DNA of 64,000 nt from Microbacterium trichothecenolyticum (GCF_030818955.1 NZ_JAUTBF010000001.1:1488001-1552000), one strand, 5' to 3'. Counted from the stretch's first letter, positions 14,393 to 22,604 are shown. Notes: a model not told the origin generated them from the sequence alone. Numbers and translations: made by a program.

Positions 14393-15871
14393 CTACGAAA
14401 GCGCGACGAGCTGGTCGTCGCGAGGGGCGAGATCCGGGCGCAGGCGCGTACCGAACTCGTGCCGCAGGGCGCTGAGAGCCGCGTGCCACCCCGCGAGTCC
14501 GTGCACGCCGGGACCGGGACTCGTCGACGACGAGCACAGGTAGACACCCGGCATCGGGGTGCGCCACGGATCGGGGCGGTACACGGGGCGACCGAGCAGC
14601 TGGGTGAGCGTCGGCGCTCCGGCCGAGATGTCGCCGCCGGGGAAGTTCGGGTTCCACGCGGCGATGTCGACGGCCGTGCGCGACGACGATGCGAGCACGG
14701 TGTCGCGAAAGCCCGGCGCGAACCGCTCGATCTGGCGCACGATCGCCTCCTCGCGATCGGCGGGGCTTCCCGCCGGCACGTGCGTGTAGGCCCACAGCAC
14801 ATGCTTCCCCGCCGGCGCACGGGAAGGGTCGAACAGGGTGGGCTGCGCGGCCAGCACGTACGGCGCATCGGGCAGCTCGCCGCGCGCGACGGCGTTCTCG
14901 GCGGCCGCGATCTCGGCACGGGTTCCACCGATGTGAACCGTGCCGGCGCGCGCGACGTCGGCGTCGGCCCAGGGCACCGGCTCACTCAGCGCGAAGTCGA
15001 CCTTGGCGACGCCACCGCCGTAGCGGAACCTCTCCAGCGCGCGTCGGTAGGCCACCGGCATCCGCTCCCCCGCCAGACGGATGAGCGCGCGCGGAGTGAC
15101 GTCGAGCAGCACGACCCGCGACGGCGGCAACTCGTCGAGCGAAGTGACCTCGACGCCCGCGTGGAGCACACCCCCGTGCGCCCGGACGTCGGCGATCATC
15201 GCGTCGGCGATGGCCTGGCTGCCGCCCACCGGGATCGGCCAGCCGCGGCCGTGGCCGTAGGTGGCCAGCACCAGCCCCGCCCCGCCGGCGGCGAGGCTCG
15301 GCTGGTGCAAGATCGTGTGCGCCGAGACGCCGGTGATCAGGCTGGGCGCGACCTCTCCGCGGAACCGCGCATTCCACCACGGCCCGCCCTGGTCGAGTGC
15401 CCGGATGCCGAAGAAGAAGGCCGCGAGCGGATCACCCGGTACGCGCAGCAACGCGTTGCCGGTGAAGTCGGCGACCCCGCGCAGGTGCGCGACGAGCGGT
15501 CGCATCAGGCGCTCGTACGCCGGTCCGTCGACCCCCAGCCCCTCGGCTGTGCGGGCGAGGTCACGAAACGCCAGGCCCGCGCGCCCCCCGTCGAGCGGGT
15601 GCGCGTACGACACCTCGGGCACCACGAGAGGCACGCGACGGTCGAGGCCGAACTCGCGGAAGAACCAGGATTCGAGAGCGAGCGGGTGCACGGCCGAACC
15701 CACGTCGTGCCGGAACCCGGTCAGGGTCGACTCGGCCGTCGAGGCGGCGCCGCCGAAAGAGTCGGCGCGCTCGTACACCGCCACCGCGAGCCCGGATCGC
15801 GCCAGCGTGACGGCGGCAGCGAGCCCGTTCGGGCCGGAGCCGACGATGATCGCGTCATAGCTCTCGCTCAT
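14393..15871 (-). CDS. NAD(P)/FAD-dependent oxidoreductase, phytoene-desaturase-like
   Basis: 492 residues. The Rossmann dinucleotide motif is at the extreme N-terminus (DAIIVGSGPNGLAAAVTLA), and the C-terminal FAD motif is MPGVYLCSSSTSPGPGVHGLAGWHA. The fold and length match COG1233 proteins related to carotenoid desaturases and retinol saturases; the exact substrate is not evident. The start overlaps the SRPBCC gene stop (ATGA). First AGGAG lies 12 bases upstream. No carotenoid gene is nearby. Confidence 0.88.
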   Translation of the reverse strand: MSESYDAIIVGSGPNGLAAAVTLARSGLAVAVYERADSFGGAASTAESTLTGFRHDVGSAVHPLALESWFFREFGLDRRVPLVVPEVSYAHPLDGGRAGLAFRDLARTAEGLGVDGPAYERLMRPLVAHLRGVADFTGNALLRVPGDPLAAFFFGIRALDQGGPWWNARFRGEVAPSLITGVSAHTILHQPSLAAGGAGLVLATYGHGRGWPIPVGGSQAIADAMIADVRAHGGVLHAGVEVTSLDELPPSRVVLLDVTPRALIRLAGERMPVAYRRALERFRYGGGVAKVDFALSEPVPWADADVARAGTVHIGGTRAEIAAAENAVARGELPDAPYVLAAQPTLFDPSRAPAGKHVLWAYTHVPAGSPADREEAIVRQIERFAPGFRDTVLASSSRTAVDIAAWNPNFPGGDISAGAPTLTQLLGRPVYRPDPWRTPMPGVYLCSSSTSPGPGVHGLAGWHAALSALRHEFGTRLRPDLAPRDDQLVALS

Positions 15872-16371
15872 CGGTCGATCGGCTCCTTCTCGGCGGTGGA
15901 TTCGTGACCGAGCGCCGAGGATCCCCCGGCGGTTCCGGGGGCACCGCCCTCGGCGAGGTAGGCAAGACGGTGCAGGGTCTCGGCGTTTCGCCAGCGCGTG
16001 ATCGCGTCGAACACCGTGTCGGGCAACAGCGTGGTGGGCCCGGTGACGGGCTCTTCCTGAATGCGGACGACGCACATATCTCCGCGGGCCTTCACATCGA
16101 GCGCGACACGGGCGACACCGATCGGCCCGCCGTGCGGCTCGAGCACCGCGCGACGCGGCGGGTCCCAGACCCGCATGGTCGTGGTGTCGTTCACCAGCAC
16201 CGGCCACGACCCGAACGAGTGATGCAGCGTCGAGCCCACGGCCGGCCAGGTGTCGGACACGTCGCGCATGCGCGATGTGCCGACGACCCACAGGGGGTAG
16301 AGCCAGCCGTTCGCGAGCACGCGGAAGACGTCGTCGGGGCTGCAGCGCATCAGACGCACGTTGCGGGCCAT
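15868..16371 (-). CDS. SRPBCC family protein (polyketide cyclase/START-like)
   Basis: 167 residues. Begins MARNVRLMRCSPDDVFRVLA, the usual first strand and helix of the START/Bet v1 fold, followed by WLYPLWVVGTSRMRDV and GSTLHHSFGSWP, which are common in actinobacterial SRPBCC proteins that sit beside COG1233 oxidoreductases. Such domains bind hydrophobic ligands. First gene of the operon leading to the oxidoreductase, Nei-like glycosylase and SPL-like protein. AGGAGCACC precedes the ATG. Confidence 0.88.
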   Translation of the reverse strand: MARNVRLMRCSPDDVFRVLANGWLYPLWVVGTSRMRDVSDTWPAVGSTLHHSFGSWPVLVNDTTTMRVWDPPRRAVLEPHGGPIGVARVALDVKARGDMCVVRIQEEPVTGPTTLLPDTVFDAITRWRNAETLHRLAYLAEGGAPGTAGGSSALGHESTAEKEPIDR

Positions 16372-16779
16372 GGTGCTCCTCCTGATCGGCGCGGATCGGG
16401 ACGTCGACGCGGCCGTATGTCCCGGTGAGGCCTACGCTACGGCCCACCGCCGACACCCGTCGCACCGGTTGCGCCGGATCACCGCCGCGGTTACGGTCGG
16501 CCGACCGGCGATGACGGCAGCACGAACCACGCCCGGGTCCCGCCCGCCGGGGAGCCGTCGAGTCCGTTGGAAGCCCCGGTGCGCGCCGACGACACCACCG
16601 CCACTTCGGCGCCGTGACCTCGGCGCCGGCGTCGAGGAGATCATGCTCGCGCCGCGTCACCTCATGGACCGCGGACACACGCCGCCCCGCATGGTGGTGT
16701 TCTGTCGCCCGCGGTACACCCTGTTCGGGCTTGCCGGAAGTCCCTCGCGCACACCATGCCCACCGTCGACGCTGGGGCC
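16372..16779. other. Intergenic region, nothing recognised
   Basis: 408 bases between divergent genes (SRPBCC and the Ala/Pro-rich protein). I found no convincing ORF, RNA or repeat. It should hold the promoters of both flanking genes, but I cannot assign hexamers confidently. Confidence 0.5.
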
Positions 16780-17127
16780 ATGAGTACTCCGACCCCGACC
16801 CCCGGTACCCCGTCCGAACCGCTCGCCCCGAACCCGTCCGAGCCCACCGTCCCCGCGCCCTCCGAGCCGACCGTACCGCTGCCGCCCGAGACCGCGCCTG
16901 CCCCTGCCGCGGCGACCGGGACCGCCTCGGCATCCGCTGGCGGCGACTCCGCAGCGCGGGCCGACTCCGCATCGCGCGCCGACTCCGCGGCATCCGATGC
17001 CGACGATGCCGCCGGGGCCTTCGCCGACGACACGGGCGACGCGGTCGGCTCTGCCGACCTGGATGCCGACAACGCGGTCGAGGGGGACATGATCGACGCC
17101 ATCGATCCCGGCGGCCGTCCCGACTGA
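16780..17127 (+). CDS. Low-complexity Pro/Ala/Asp-rich protein
   Basis: 115 residues: a Pro/Thr/Glu-rich first half (TPTPTPGTPSEPLAP, PSEPTVP repeated twice) and an Ala/Asp/Ser-rich second half. Probably disordered. The ATG begins where the amino acid bias begins; the longer frame adds only a few residues. A strong hairpin terminator follows the stop, which supports a transcribed gene. Function unknown. Confidence 0.55.
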   Translation: MSTPTPTPGTPSEPLAPNPSEPTVPAPSEPTVPLPPETAPAPAAATGTASASAGGDSAARADSASRADSAASDADDAAGAFADDTGDAVGSADLDADNAVEGDMIDAIDPGGRPD

Positions 17128-17136
17128 CCGACCCGA

Positions 17137-17179
17137 ACGACGACGGGGCGACGCCTGCGCGGCGTCGCCCCGTCGTCGT
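17137..17179. terminator. Bidirectional hairpin terminator
   Basis: A perfect 19-bp stem (17137-17155 with 17161-17179) around the loop TGCGC, lying between two convergent genes. It begins ten bases after the upstream stop and ends 12 bases before the stop of the mannosyltransferase gene. Confidence 0.85.
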
Positions 17180-17190
17180 CACTCAACGGA

Positions 17191-18510
17191 TCACGGGTTG
17201 CCGCGTGTCCACAGCAGAAGGATCGCCACGACCTGCAGCACGAGGCAGCCGACGAGGATGGCGGTGCGTCGACGCGGCGTCGACGACCACCGTGCGTCGC
17301 CCATCAGCGGCGCCATCGGCATGAGCAGCCGGAAGGTGCTCTGCTGCGGCAGGAACACGGCGAGGATGTACACGCCGTAGCTGAAGCCGTACGCGACGAC
17401 CATGAGCCCCAGGCGCCGAACCGGCCGCGACCAGATCAGGGCCAGGAAGGCCACGATGAGCGCGATGACCAAGACGATGCCCACGACGCCGAGATGCGTA
17501 CCCGCCTGACGGAACCAGGGCGTGAAGGGGGTGAACTCGTCATTGCCGACGTAGTCCAGCCACCACCCCAGTTCCGTGCGGATGTACGCGTTGTGCGTGC
17601 CGGTGATGTGCTGTGCGATGTGGTTCCACGACAGTCCGGCGGCGGCGATGACGAGTCCGGATGCCATCAGCGAGGCCCACTCGCGCACGGGGAACGGGTC
17701 GACGCGGCGACGGAAGAAGCGCACGAGGAAGACGATGCCGAGCGCCAGGCCCAGCGCGAGCACCCCGGGACGCGTGTACGCGGTGACCAGGCCGATCGGC
17801 AGGATCCACAGGTACCGACGCTTGATCGCCAGCAGCATCGCACCGAACATCAGCGCCATGAACATGCCCTCGCTGTAGCCGATCACGAAGAGGAACGACA
17901 TCGGCGCGAACGAGAAGAACACGACCGCCCACCACGCGGACTGCGGCGTGGTGACCGTGCGCAACAGCACGAAGAGCAGCCAGGTGGCGGCCAGGCTCGC
18001 GCCCATGCTGAGCAAGATGGCGACGGGCTGCCAGCCGAGCCCCGTGGCGCCCGACAGCACGCGCACCAGGGTCGGGAACACGGGCAGGAACGCCCAGTTG
18101 TTCGGCAGGATGTCGCCCGAGACGTTCATGGGCAGCGACATGGGGTAGCCCTGCGCCGCGATCTGACCGTAACGGTCGGCGTCCCAGCCGGTCAGGTAGT
18201 CGAAGAACGTGCCGAGGCGCTCACTGTCGGGCCCGAAGCCCCAGCGCGCGGCCTTCGCGATGGAATAGAAGCCCCAGAGGAAGCCGAAATTGACCGCGCG
18301 GGCGATCGCCCACAGCAGCAGGACGCGGGTGAACGCGCCGCGCTCGAGGGGGACGACGCCCTCGGGGGCGCGCAGGACATCGGAGCCGTACTGGCGCAGC
18401 GCCCGACCGACGCGGGAGCCGCGCAGGCGGTCGAGAGGGCGTACGGGCGGTCGCCCGATGACTGTCGACGGCTGCGTCGGGGTGACAAGCTCGCTCGGCG
18501 GTGCGCTCAC
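17191..18510 (-). CDS. PIG-V-like polyprenol-dependent mannosyltransferase
   Basis: 439 residues with about ten membrane helices. The first periplasmic loop contains TGWDADRYGQIAAQGYP, the WDxxxYxxIAxxGY signature of PIG-V and related GT-C mannosyltransferases, with the acidic residue expected to bind the polyprenyl-phosphate sugar. Such enzymes extend cell-wall or membrane glycolipids from outside the membrane. A hydrophilic N-terminal extension of about 60 residues precedes the first helix. TACTAT at 18584-18589 is a possible -10 element. The acceptor is unknown. Confidence 0.82.
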   Translation of the reverse strand: MSAPPSELVTPTQPSTVIGRPPVRPLDRLRGSRVGRALRQYGSDVLRAPEGVVPLERGAFTRVLLLWAIARAVNFGFLWGFYSIAKAARWGFGPDSERLGTFFDYLTGWDADRYGQIAAQGYPMSLPMNVSGDILPNNWAFLPVFPTLVRVLSGATGLGWQPVAILLSMGASLAATWLLFVLLRTVTTPQSAWWAVVFFSFAPMSFLFVIGYSEGMFMALMFGAMLLAIKRRYLWILPIGLVTAYTRPGVLALGLALGIVFLVRFFRRRVDPFPVREWASLMASGLVIAAAGLSWNHIAQHITGTHNAYIRTELGWWLDYVGNDEFTPFTPWFRQAGTHLGVVGIVLVIALIVAFLALIWSRPVRRLGLMVVAYGFSYGVYILAVFLPQQSTFRLLMPMAPLMGDARWSSTPRRRTAILVGCLVLQVVAILLLWTRGNP

Positions 18511-18640
18511 TCGGAACCTTTCACGAAGAAATGTGTGGGCGAGTGACGACGGTGTCGGGCCCGGGAAAGTGCAGGTGAGCCAGATAGTAGCTGATGAACC
18601 CGAACGTTCCCTCTGGTTGACTTCTGGAGAAATGACCTGG

Positions 18641-18964
18641 TCAGTGGCTGTCGCCCACGAGTTTCAGCCCCACGACGCAGCCCACCAGGCCGAGCACGAG
18701 CAGGATCTTCACGAGCGAGACGGTCTCGGTGCCGCTGATCATCGCCACCACGACCGTCAGTGCTGCGCCGATGCCGACCCAGACCGCGTAGGCCGTTCCG
18801 GTGGTGATCTCGCGCATGGCGAAGGCGAGACCGCCCATGGATGCCAGGATCGCGACGCCGAAGATCACGGTGGGCCACAGCTTGGTGAATCCCTCGGAGC
18901 GCCCGAGGGCGGTAGCCCAGACGGCTTCGAGAACGCCCGAGAGAATCAGGACGATCCACGACAT
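18641..18964 (-). CDS. gdx: Guanidinium exporter, Gdx/SugE subtype of the SMR family
   Basis: 107 residues, four helices, the length of an SMR subunit that works as an antiparallel dimer. Glu13 in SGVLEAVWATALG is the proton and substrate site; Trp16 and the motif GTAYAVWVGIGA are typical of the Gdx (SugE) subtype, which exports guanidinium in exchange for protons, rather than of the EmrE drug exporters. The ribosome site AAGGAG lies right after a guanidine-III riboswitch, which independently supports the substrate. Single gene, not a two-gene SMR pair. Confidence 0.92.
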   Translation of the reverse strand: MSWIVLILSGVLEAVWATALGRSEGFTKLWPTVIFGVAILASMGGLAFAMREITTGTAYAVWVGIGAALTVVVAMISGTETVSLVKILLVLGLVGCVVGLKLVGDSH

Positions 18965-18977
18965 GGCGATGCTCCTT

Positions 18978-19018
18978 GCCCAGTCTTGTCGCTGTCCGGG
19001 TACTGATCCCTCGTCCGG
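18978..19018 (-). promoter_or_regulatory. Guanidine-III (ykkC-III) riboswitch
   Basis: On the minus strand the 41-base element contains, in order, CCGGACGAGG, GTACCCGG, and CAGCGACAAGAC. These blocks and the total length match the Thermobifida fusca ykkC-III RNA as I remember it. The first CCGG can pair with the later CCGG, and CAGT with ACTG, giving the pseudoknotted fold. It ends two bases before the AAGGAG ribosome site of the guanidinium exporter, fitting [13 protein letters not shown] control of gdx by guanidine. Confidence 0.93.
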
Positions 19019-19042
19019 GGACGCGGGGGGCGTCCGGCGATC

Positions 19043-19048
19043 AGCGTA
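19043..19048 (-). promoter_or_regulatory. -10 element of the riboswitch/gdx transcript
   Basis: TACGCT on the minus strand, 24 bases upstream of the riboswitch 5' edge. It predicts a transcription start near 19036, so the whole riboswitch would lie in the leader. Confidence 0.45.
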
Positions 19049-19120
19049 GCGGGCGCACCTGGGCTCTGCCCGGGCAGTTCCCGGGCAGAGCCGCCGGGGT
19101 ATTGGCATCCGTGGCCGGCC

Positions 19121-19430
19121 GCCGTGGCGAGGCGGGGGGGCGCCGGGGGCCGGGGGGCGCTGGCGGGGTGGGGGCGGGGCGCTGGCCGGGCCGGGCGGGG
19201 CGCTGGCCGGGCGGCGGCGGGGCGGGGCGCTGGCCGGGCCGGGCGGGGCGCTGGCGGGGTGGGGCGCTGGCGGGGTGGGGCGGGCGGGGCGCTGGCCGGG
19301 CGGGGGCGGGGCGGGGCGCTGGGCGGGGCGCTGGCCGGGCCGGGCGGGGCGCTGGCCGGGCGGCGGCGGGGCGGGGCGCTGGCGGGGTGGGGCGGGCGCT
19401 GGCGGGGGGCGTTCGGGGACGGGCGAGCCG
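19121..19430 (+). repeat. G-rich degenerate repeat block
   Basis: About 300 bases made of irregular units like GGGGCGCTGGCCGGGC and GGGGCGCTGGCGGGGT. The plus strand is almost only G, C and a spaced T, with runs of three to seven G every few bases, so G-quadruplexes are plausible. Long frames through it are artefacts of composition. Confidence 0.85.
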
Positions 19431-19451
19431 CGTACGCCCTCCGGCACCCCA

Positions 19452-19520
19452 CACATAAACGCGATCCACGCGCATAAACGCGCTCTCCCCGCGTTTATGC
19501 GCGCAAACAGCGTTTATGCG
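19452..19520. repeat. Palindromic array, copy 1
   Basis: Four copies of a 9-mer in perfect dyad symmetry about base 19486: CATAAACGC at 19454 and 19473, its inverse GCGTTTATG at 19491 and 19510, both pairs 19 bases apart. The inner pair forms a 14-bp perfect stem (19469-19482 with 19490-19503) and a 7-base loop. Nearly identical to copy 2. Confidence 0.9.
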
Positions 19521-19675
19521 TGCGAGCTCGACGCCCATCCGCGCGTCACACCCACCGGAGCAGCATCTACCCAAGCCGCGTGCACCGCGACCGCACACGC
19601 CGGAGCCGCACGCACCGCGGCCACCCGCGTCGAGCCCGTCCAGCCCGTCCAGCCGTCGAGCCCGTCGTCGGCTCA

Positions 19676-19744
19676 CACATAAACGCGATCCACGCGCATA
19701 AACGCGCTCTCCCCGCGTTTATGCGCGCGAACAGCGTTTATGCA
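19676..19744. repeat. Palindromic array, copy 2
   Basis: Same element 224 bases downstream and in the same orientation, symmetric about base 19710, with CATAAACGC at 19678 and 19697 and GCGTTTATG at 19715 and 19734. It differs from copy 1 at only two positions in about 70. Confidence 0.9.
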
Positions 19745-19765
19745 TGGGCGGGACACCGCCGGGAA

Positions 19766-19840
19766 CGGAACACGGCGCCCGGAGCGGAACACGACGCCCG
19801 GAGCGGAACACGACGCCCAAGCGGAACACGACGCCCGGGC
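19766..19840 (+). repeat. Tandem repeat, four 18/19-base units
   Basis: Units follow CGGAACACGACGCCCGGAG, with one G variant in the first and a one-base-shorter third unit. No coding signal. Confidence 0.82.
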
Positions 19841-19855
19841 GGTGCGCGGATGCCA

Positions 19856-19940
19856 CAGGCCAGGGCCCGCGCGGCGGTGCCCAGGCCAGGGCCCGCGCGG
19901 CGGTGCCAGGGGCAGGCCCGCGCGGCGATGCCCGGGGCAG
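19856..19940 (+). repeat. Tandem repeat, about 26-base units
   Basis: Two nearly exact units containing CAGGGCCCGCGCGGCGGTGC and a third diverged unit. Continues the low-complexity region up to the CPBP gene. Confidence 0.75.
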
Positions 19941-20042
19941 CGGGCCCGCGGCCGCGGTGTCAGAAACGACGACGGGCGCCGGGCTGGCGCAACGGGGTCT
20001 CGGCGCCGCACGCGCCCTCGGCGGTGCGTGCGGGCATCCGGA

Positions 20043-20903
20043 TCAGATGAGGAAGATGGATGCCGCGCCGGGGTTGTGCGCGTGCACGAGCACGCCGAAG
20101 ACCACGGCGTCGAACAGCAGGTGCACCGTCACGACGTACCAGAGCGAGCGCGTCTTGAGGAAGAGGAAGCCCTGCACGATCGCGAACGGGATCGTCAGCA
20201 GCGGCCCCCACGCCTGGTAGCCGAGCTCCCACAAGAAGGACACGAACACGATCGCCTGCAGCAGGTTCGCGGTCAGGTCGGGGAAGTGCCGGCGCAGCAG
20301 CACGAAGACGGTGCAGATGAAGAACAGCTCGTCCCAGATGCCGACCGCACCGACGCCGACGAACAGCCGCGCGATGAGGTCGGGGGTGTTCACGACCGGC
20401 CAGTTCATGTAGACGCCGGAGGTGATGAAGTAGAACGGCAGGATCACGTAGCCCAGCACGATGACGCCGGCGAGCCACGCCCACTGCCACCACGTCCAGC
20501 GTCCACCGCCGCGCCAGGGGAACGCGATCGCGCGGTCGCGGTAGACGAAGCGCGAGATGACGTACGGCACCACCACCGCGCCGCCGAGGGCGAGCATGAA
20601 CCGCACGAAGGCGGCGTTGTCGAGCTCAGCGTGCAGCGGGATGAGGCTCACGATGAACTGCCCGATCGCGATGAGCGAGACATCGCGCGCGATGCTGGGT
20701 TCGGCGCCCCGCGCGAGGGCGACGCCGAGCCGACGGTCGACGACAACACCGGATGCCACGGCGAGCGCGAGCAGGGTCCAGCCCAGCCACACACTCTGCA
20801 CGACGAAGAGCACCGGGGCGGCGAGGCACACCAACAGCGCCGGGATGAGCTTGAGCGTCCACGTGGATCGCTCGTGCACCGGCACCGCGGTGTGCGCGGT
20901 CAC
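20043..20903 (-). CDS. CPBP-like intramembrane protein (atypical)
   Basis: 286 residues, about eight membrane helices. The region IWDELFFICTVFVLLRRHFP followed by FVSFLWELGYQAWGPL and VVTVHLLFDAVVFGVL has the arrangement of the CPBP (Abi/CaaX-protease-like) domain, but the first motif reads DELFF instead of EExxxR, so catalytic activity is doubtful. The GTG start overlaps the trmB stop (GTGA). Function unknown; perhaps a non-enzymatic membrane relative. Confidence 0.72.
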   Translation of the reverse strand: MTAHTAVPVHERSTWTLKLIPALLVCLAAPVLFVVQSVWLGWTLLALAVASGVVVDRRLGVALARGAEPSIARDVSLIAIGQFIVSLIPLHAELDNAAFVRFMLALGGAVVVPYVISRFVYRDRAIAFPWRGGGRWTWWQWAWLAGVIVLGYVILPFYFITSGVYMNWPVVNTPDLIARLFVGVGAVGIWDELFFICTVFVLLRRHFPDLTANLLQAIVFVSFLWELGYQAWGPLLTIPFAIVQGFLFLKTRSLWYVVTVHLLFDAVVFGVLVHAHNPGAASIFLI

Positions 20904-21622
20904 GGCGAGACCCGGGTGTAGGTCAGGTCGCGGATGTCGCGCCCGACGCGCAGTCCCTTGCGCTCGAAGGCGGTGAGCACACGCCCCTCGAAGCGCTCGG
21001 CCCACTCCCCCGTGAACGCCCGCTCGAAGCCGGGCGCCTCGTCGAGCACGTCGCGCATCTGGTCGGCGTAGTCCTGCCAGTCGGTGGCCAGGCGCAGGAT
21101 GCCACCGGGACGCAGCGCCTGTGCGGCGATGCGCGCGAACTCGGGGGCGACGAGACGGCGCTTGGTGTGCTTGTTCTTGTGCCAGGGGTCGGGGAAGAAG
21201 ATCCAGAGTTCATCGACGGATGCCGCCGGCAACAGGTGCTCGAGGGCCTCCGGCGCGTTGGCCTCCACGAGGCGCAGATTCTTCACGCCCTCGCGGTCGG
21301 CGTCGAGCATGGTGCGGGCGAGGCCCGCCGTGAACACCTCGACGGCGAGGAAGTCCTTCTTGGGGTGTGCTGCGGCCGCCGAGACGATCTGATGGCCCTG
21401 CCCCGAGCCGATCTCCACGACCAGCGGGGCGGTGCGTCCGTACACGGTGGCGGGATCGATGGCCGTCCCGGGCTTCACGCTCGTGGCGGCCGCGGCGCGT
21501 TCGACCGGCAGCAGGTAGAACGGCGACAGCTCGGCCCACGCGCGGTCCTGCGCCTCGGACATGCGGCCGCTGCGGCGCACGAACGACACCGGCTTGTCGC
21601 GGTACACGGGCGCGGCATCCAT
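20900..21622 (-). CDS. trmB: tRNA (guanine-N7)-methyltransferase
   Basis: 240 residues. SAM-binding motif VVEIGSGQGHQIV, the TrmB signatures IFFPDPWHKNKHTKRRLV and LRPGGILRLATDWQDYA, and a C-terminal TAFERKGLRVGRDI all match the enzyme that methylates G46 of tRNAs. The ATG at 21622 is chosen because TAGCCT lies seven bases upstream, in the leaderless position used widely here. The downstream CPBP gene is [15 protein letters not shown] coupled. Confidence 0.95.
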   Translation of the reverse strand: MDAAPVYRDKPVSFVRRSGRMSEAQDRAWAELSPFYLLPVERAAAATSVKPGTAIDPATVYGRTAPLVVEIGSGQGHQIVSAAAAHPKKDFLAVEVFTAGLARTMLDADREGVKNLRLVEANAPEALEHLLPAASVDELWIFFPDPWHKNKHTKRRLVAPEFARIAAQALRPGGILRLATDWQDYADQMRDVLDEAPGFERAFTGEWAERFEGRVLTAFERKGLRVGRDIRDLTYTRVSP

Positions 21623-21681
21623 GGCATCCAGGCTAGGCGACGAGCCCTCGGGGGTGTGCCGCACGGGCACCTTGCGGCCGC

Positions 21682-22516
21682 TCACGGGACGGTCACGAAG
21701 TCGATGAGTTCCTCGACGCGGCCGAGAAGGGCCGGCTCGAGGTCGCGGAACGTGGTGACCCTCGACAGGATGTGCTGCCAGGCGCGGGCGGTATCGGCCT
21801 GCTCCTCGGCGGGCCAGCCCAGAGCACGGCAGACCCCAACCTTCCACTCGATGCCGCGAGGCACCTCGGGCCACGCGGCGATACCGAGCGCGCGCGGGGT
21901 GACGCACTGCCACACGTCGACGAAGGGGTGCCCGACGATCCGCACGTGCGCGCCGTGCCGCCCGCGGGCGATCTTCTCCGCGATGCGCGACTCCTTCGAG
22001 TTCGGCACGAGGTGGTCCACGAGCACGCCGTAGCGCCGCTCGGCGGTGGGGGGTTCGGCATCCAGGGTCTGTTCGAGCAGGTCGACGCCCTCGAGGAACT
22101 CGACGACCACGCCCTCGGCCCGGAGGTCTGCGCCCCACACCTTCTCGACGAGCTCGGCGTCGTGCTTGCCCTCGACGAAGATGCGGCTGGCGCGGGCGGT
22201 CCGCGCGCGCTGGTCGGCGACGGCGAAGGATCCGGATGCCGTGCGCGTGCGCCCCTTCGGAGCCGCTGCCGAGGCGGTCAGCACCACCGGCTTGCCATCG
22301 ACGAGGAAGCCGCCGCCGAGGGGGAACAGCCGGCGCTTGCCAAAGCGGTCTTCGAGCTCGACGTTCATGCCGTCGACGCGGGTCACCGCGCCGACATAAT
22401 CACTGCCCGCGACCTCGACCACCAGGTCGACGGATGCCGCGACCTCGGCGGGCTTCACACGTCCGGCGTCACGCCAACCCCCGGGCCAGCACGTCGGTGC
22501 CGTAGCGGTCGTCCAT
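21682..22516 (-). CDS. DUF3097 family protein, frameshifted near the start
   Basis: The intact downstream frame (GTG at 22458) gives 258 residues with VFPL-type strand LFPLGGGFLVDGKPVVLT and FVEGKHDAELVEKVWG, a Toprim-like segment typical of actinobacterial DUF3097. The family normally begins with DRYGxDVLA and a GWR motif. That beginning is present one frame away: MDDRYGTDVLARG starts at 22516 after GGAGG, but an extra base in the C run 22478-22482 (G on the coding strand) sends it to a stop. Removing one base gives ARGWRDAGRVKPAEV and a 277-residue protein. Probably a sequence error or a recent mutation. Confidence 0.85.
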
Positions 22517-22604
22517 TCCTACCTCCGAACGCTTGAGCCTAGGCGGCGGCGATGTGCGCTGAGAGCGGACGCGCCGAATCTTCCCGGGTGTCGGAGGTCG
22601 TTTA

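Larger units (their letters stand above)
19049..20042. other. Gene-free 1-kb repeat region
   Basis: No credible gene lies here on either strand; all frames give low-complexity Ala/Pro/Gly/Arg products. It contains a G-rich repeat block, two palindromic arrays and two sets of short tandem repeats, listed separately. It separates the gdx promoter from the 3' end of the CPBP gene. Confidence 0.75.

Noticed and set aside
19041..19676. Several long frames through the G-rich repeats
   Set aside because: Products are Pro/Ala/Arg or Gly/Arg repeats dictated by composition, in all frames of both strands.
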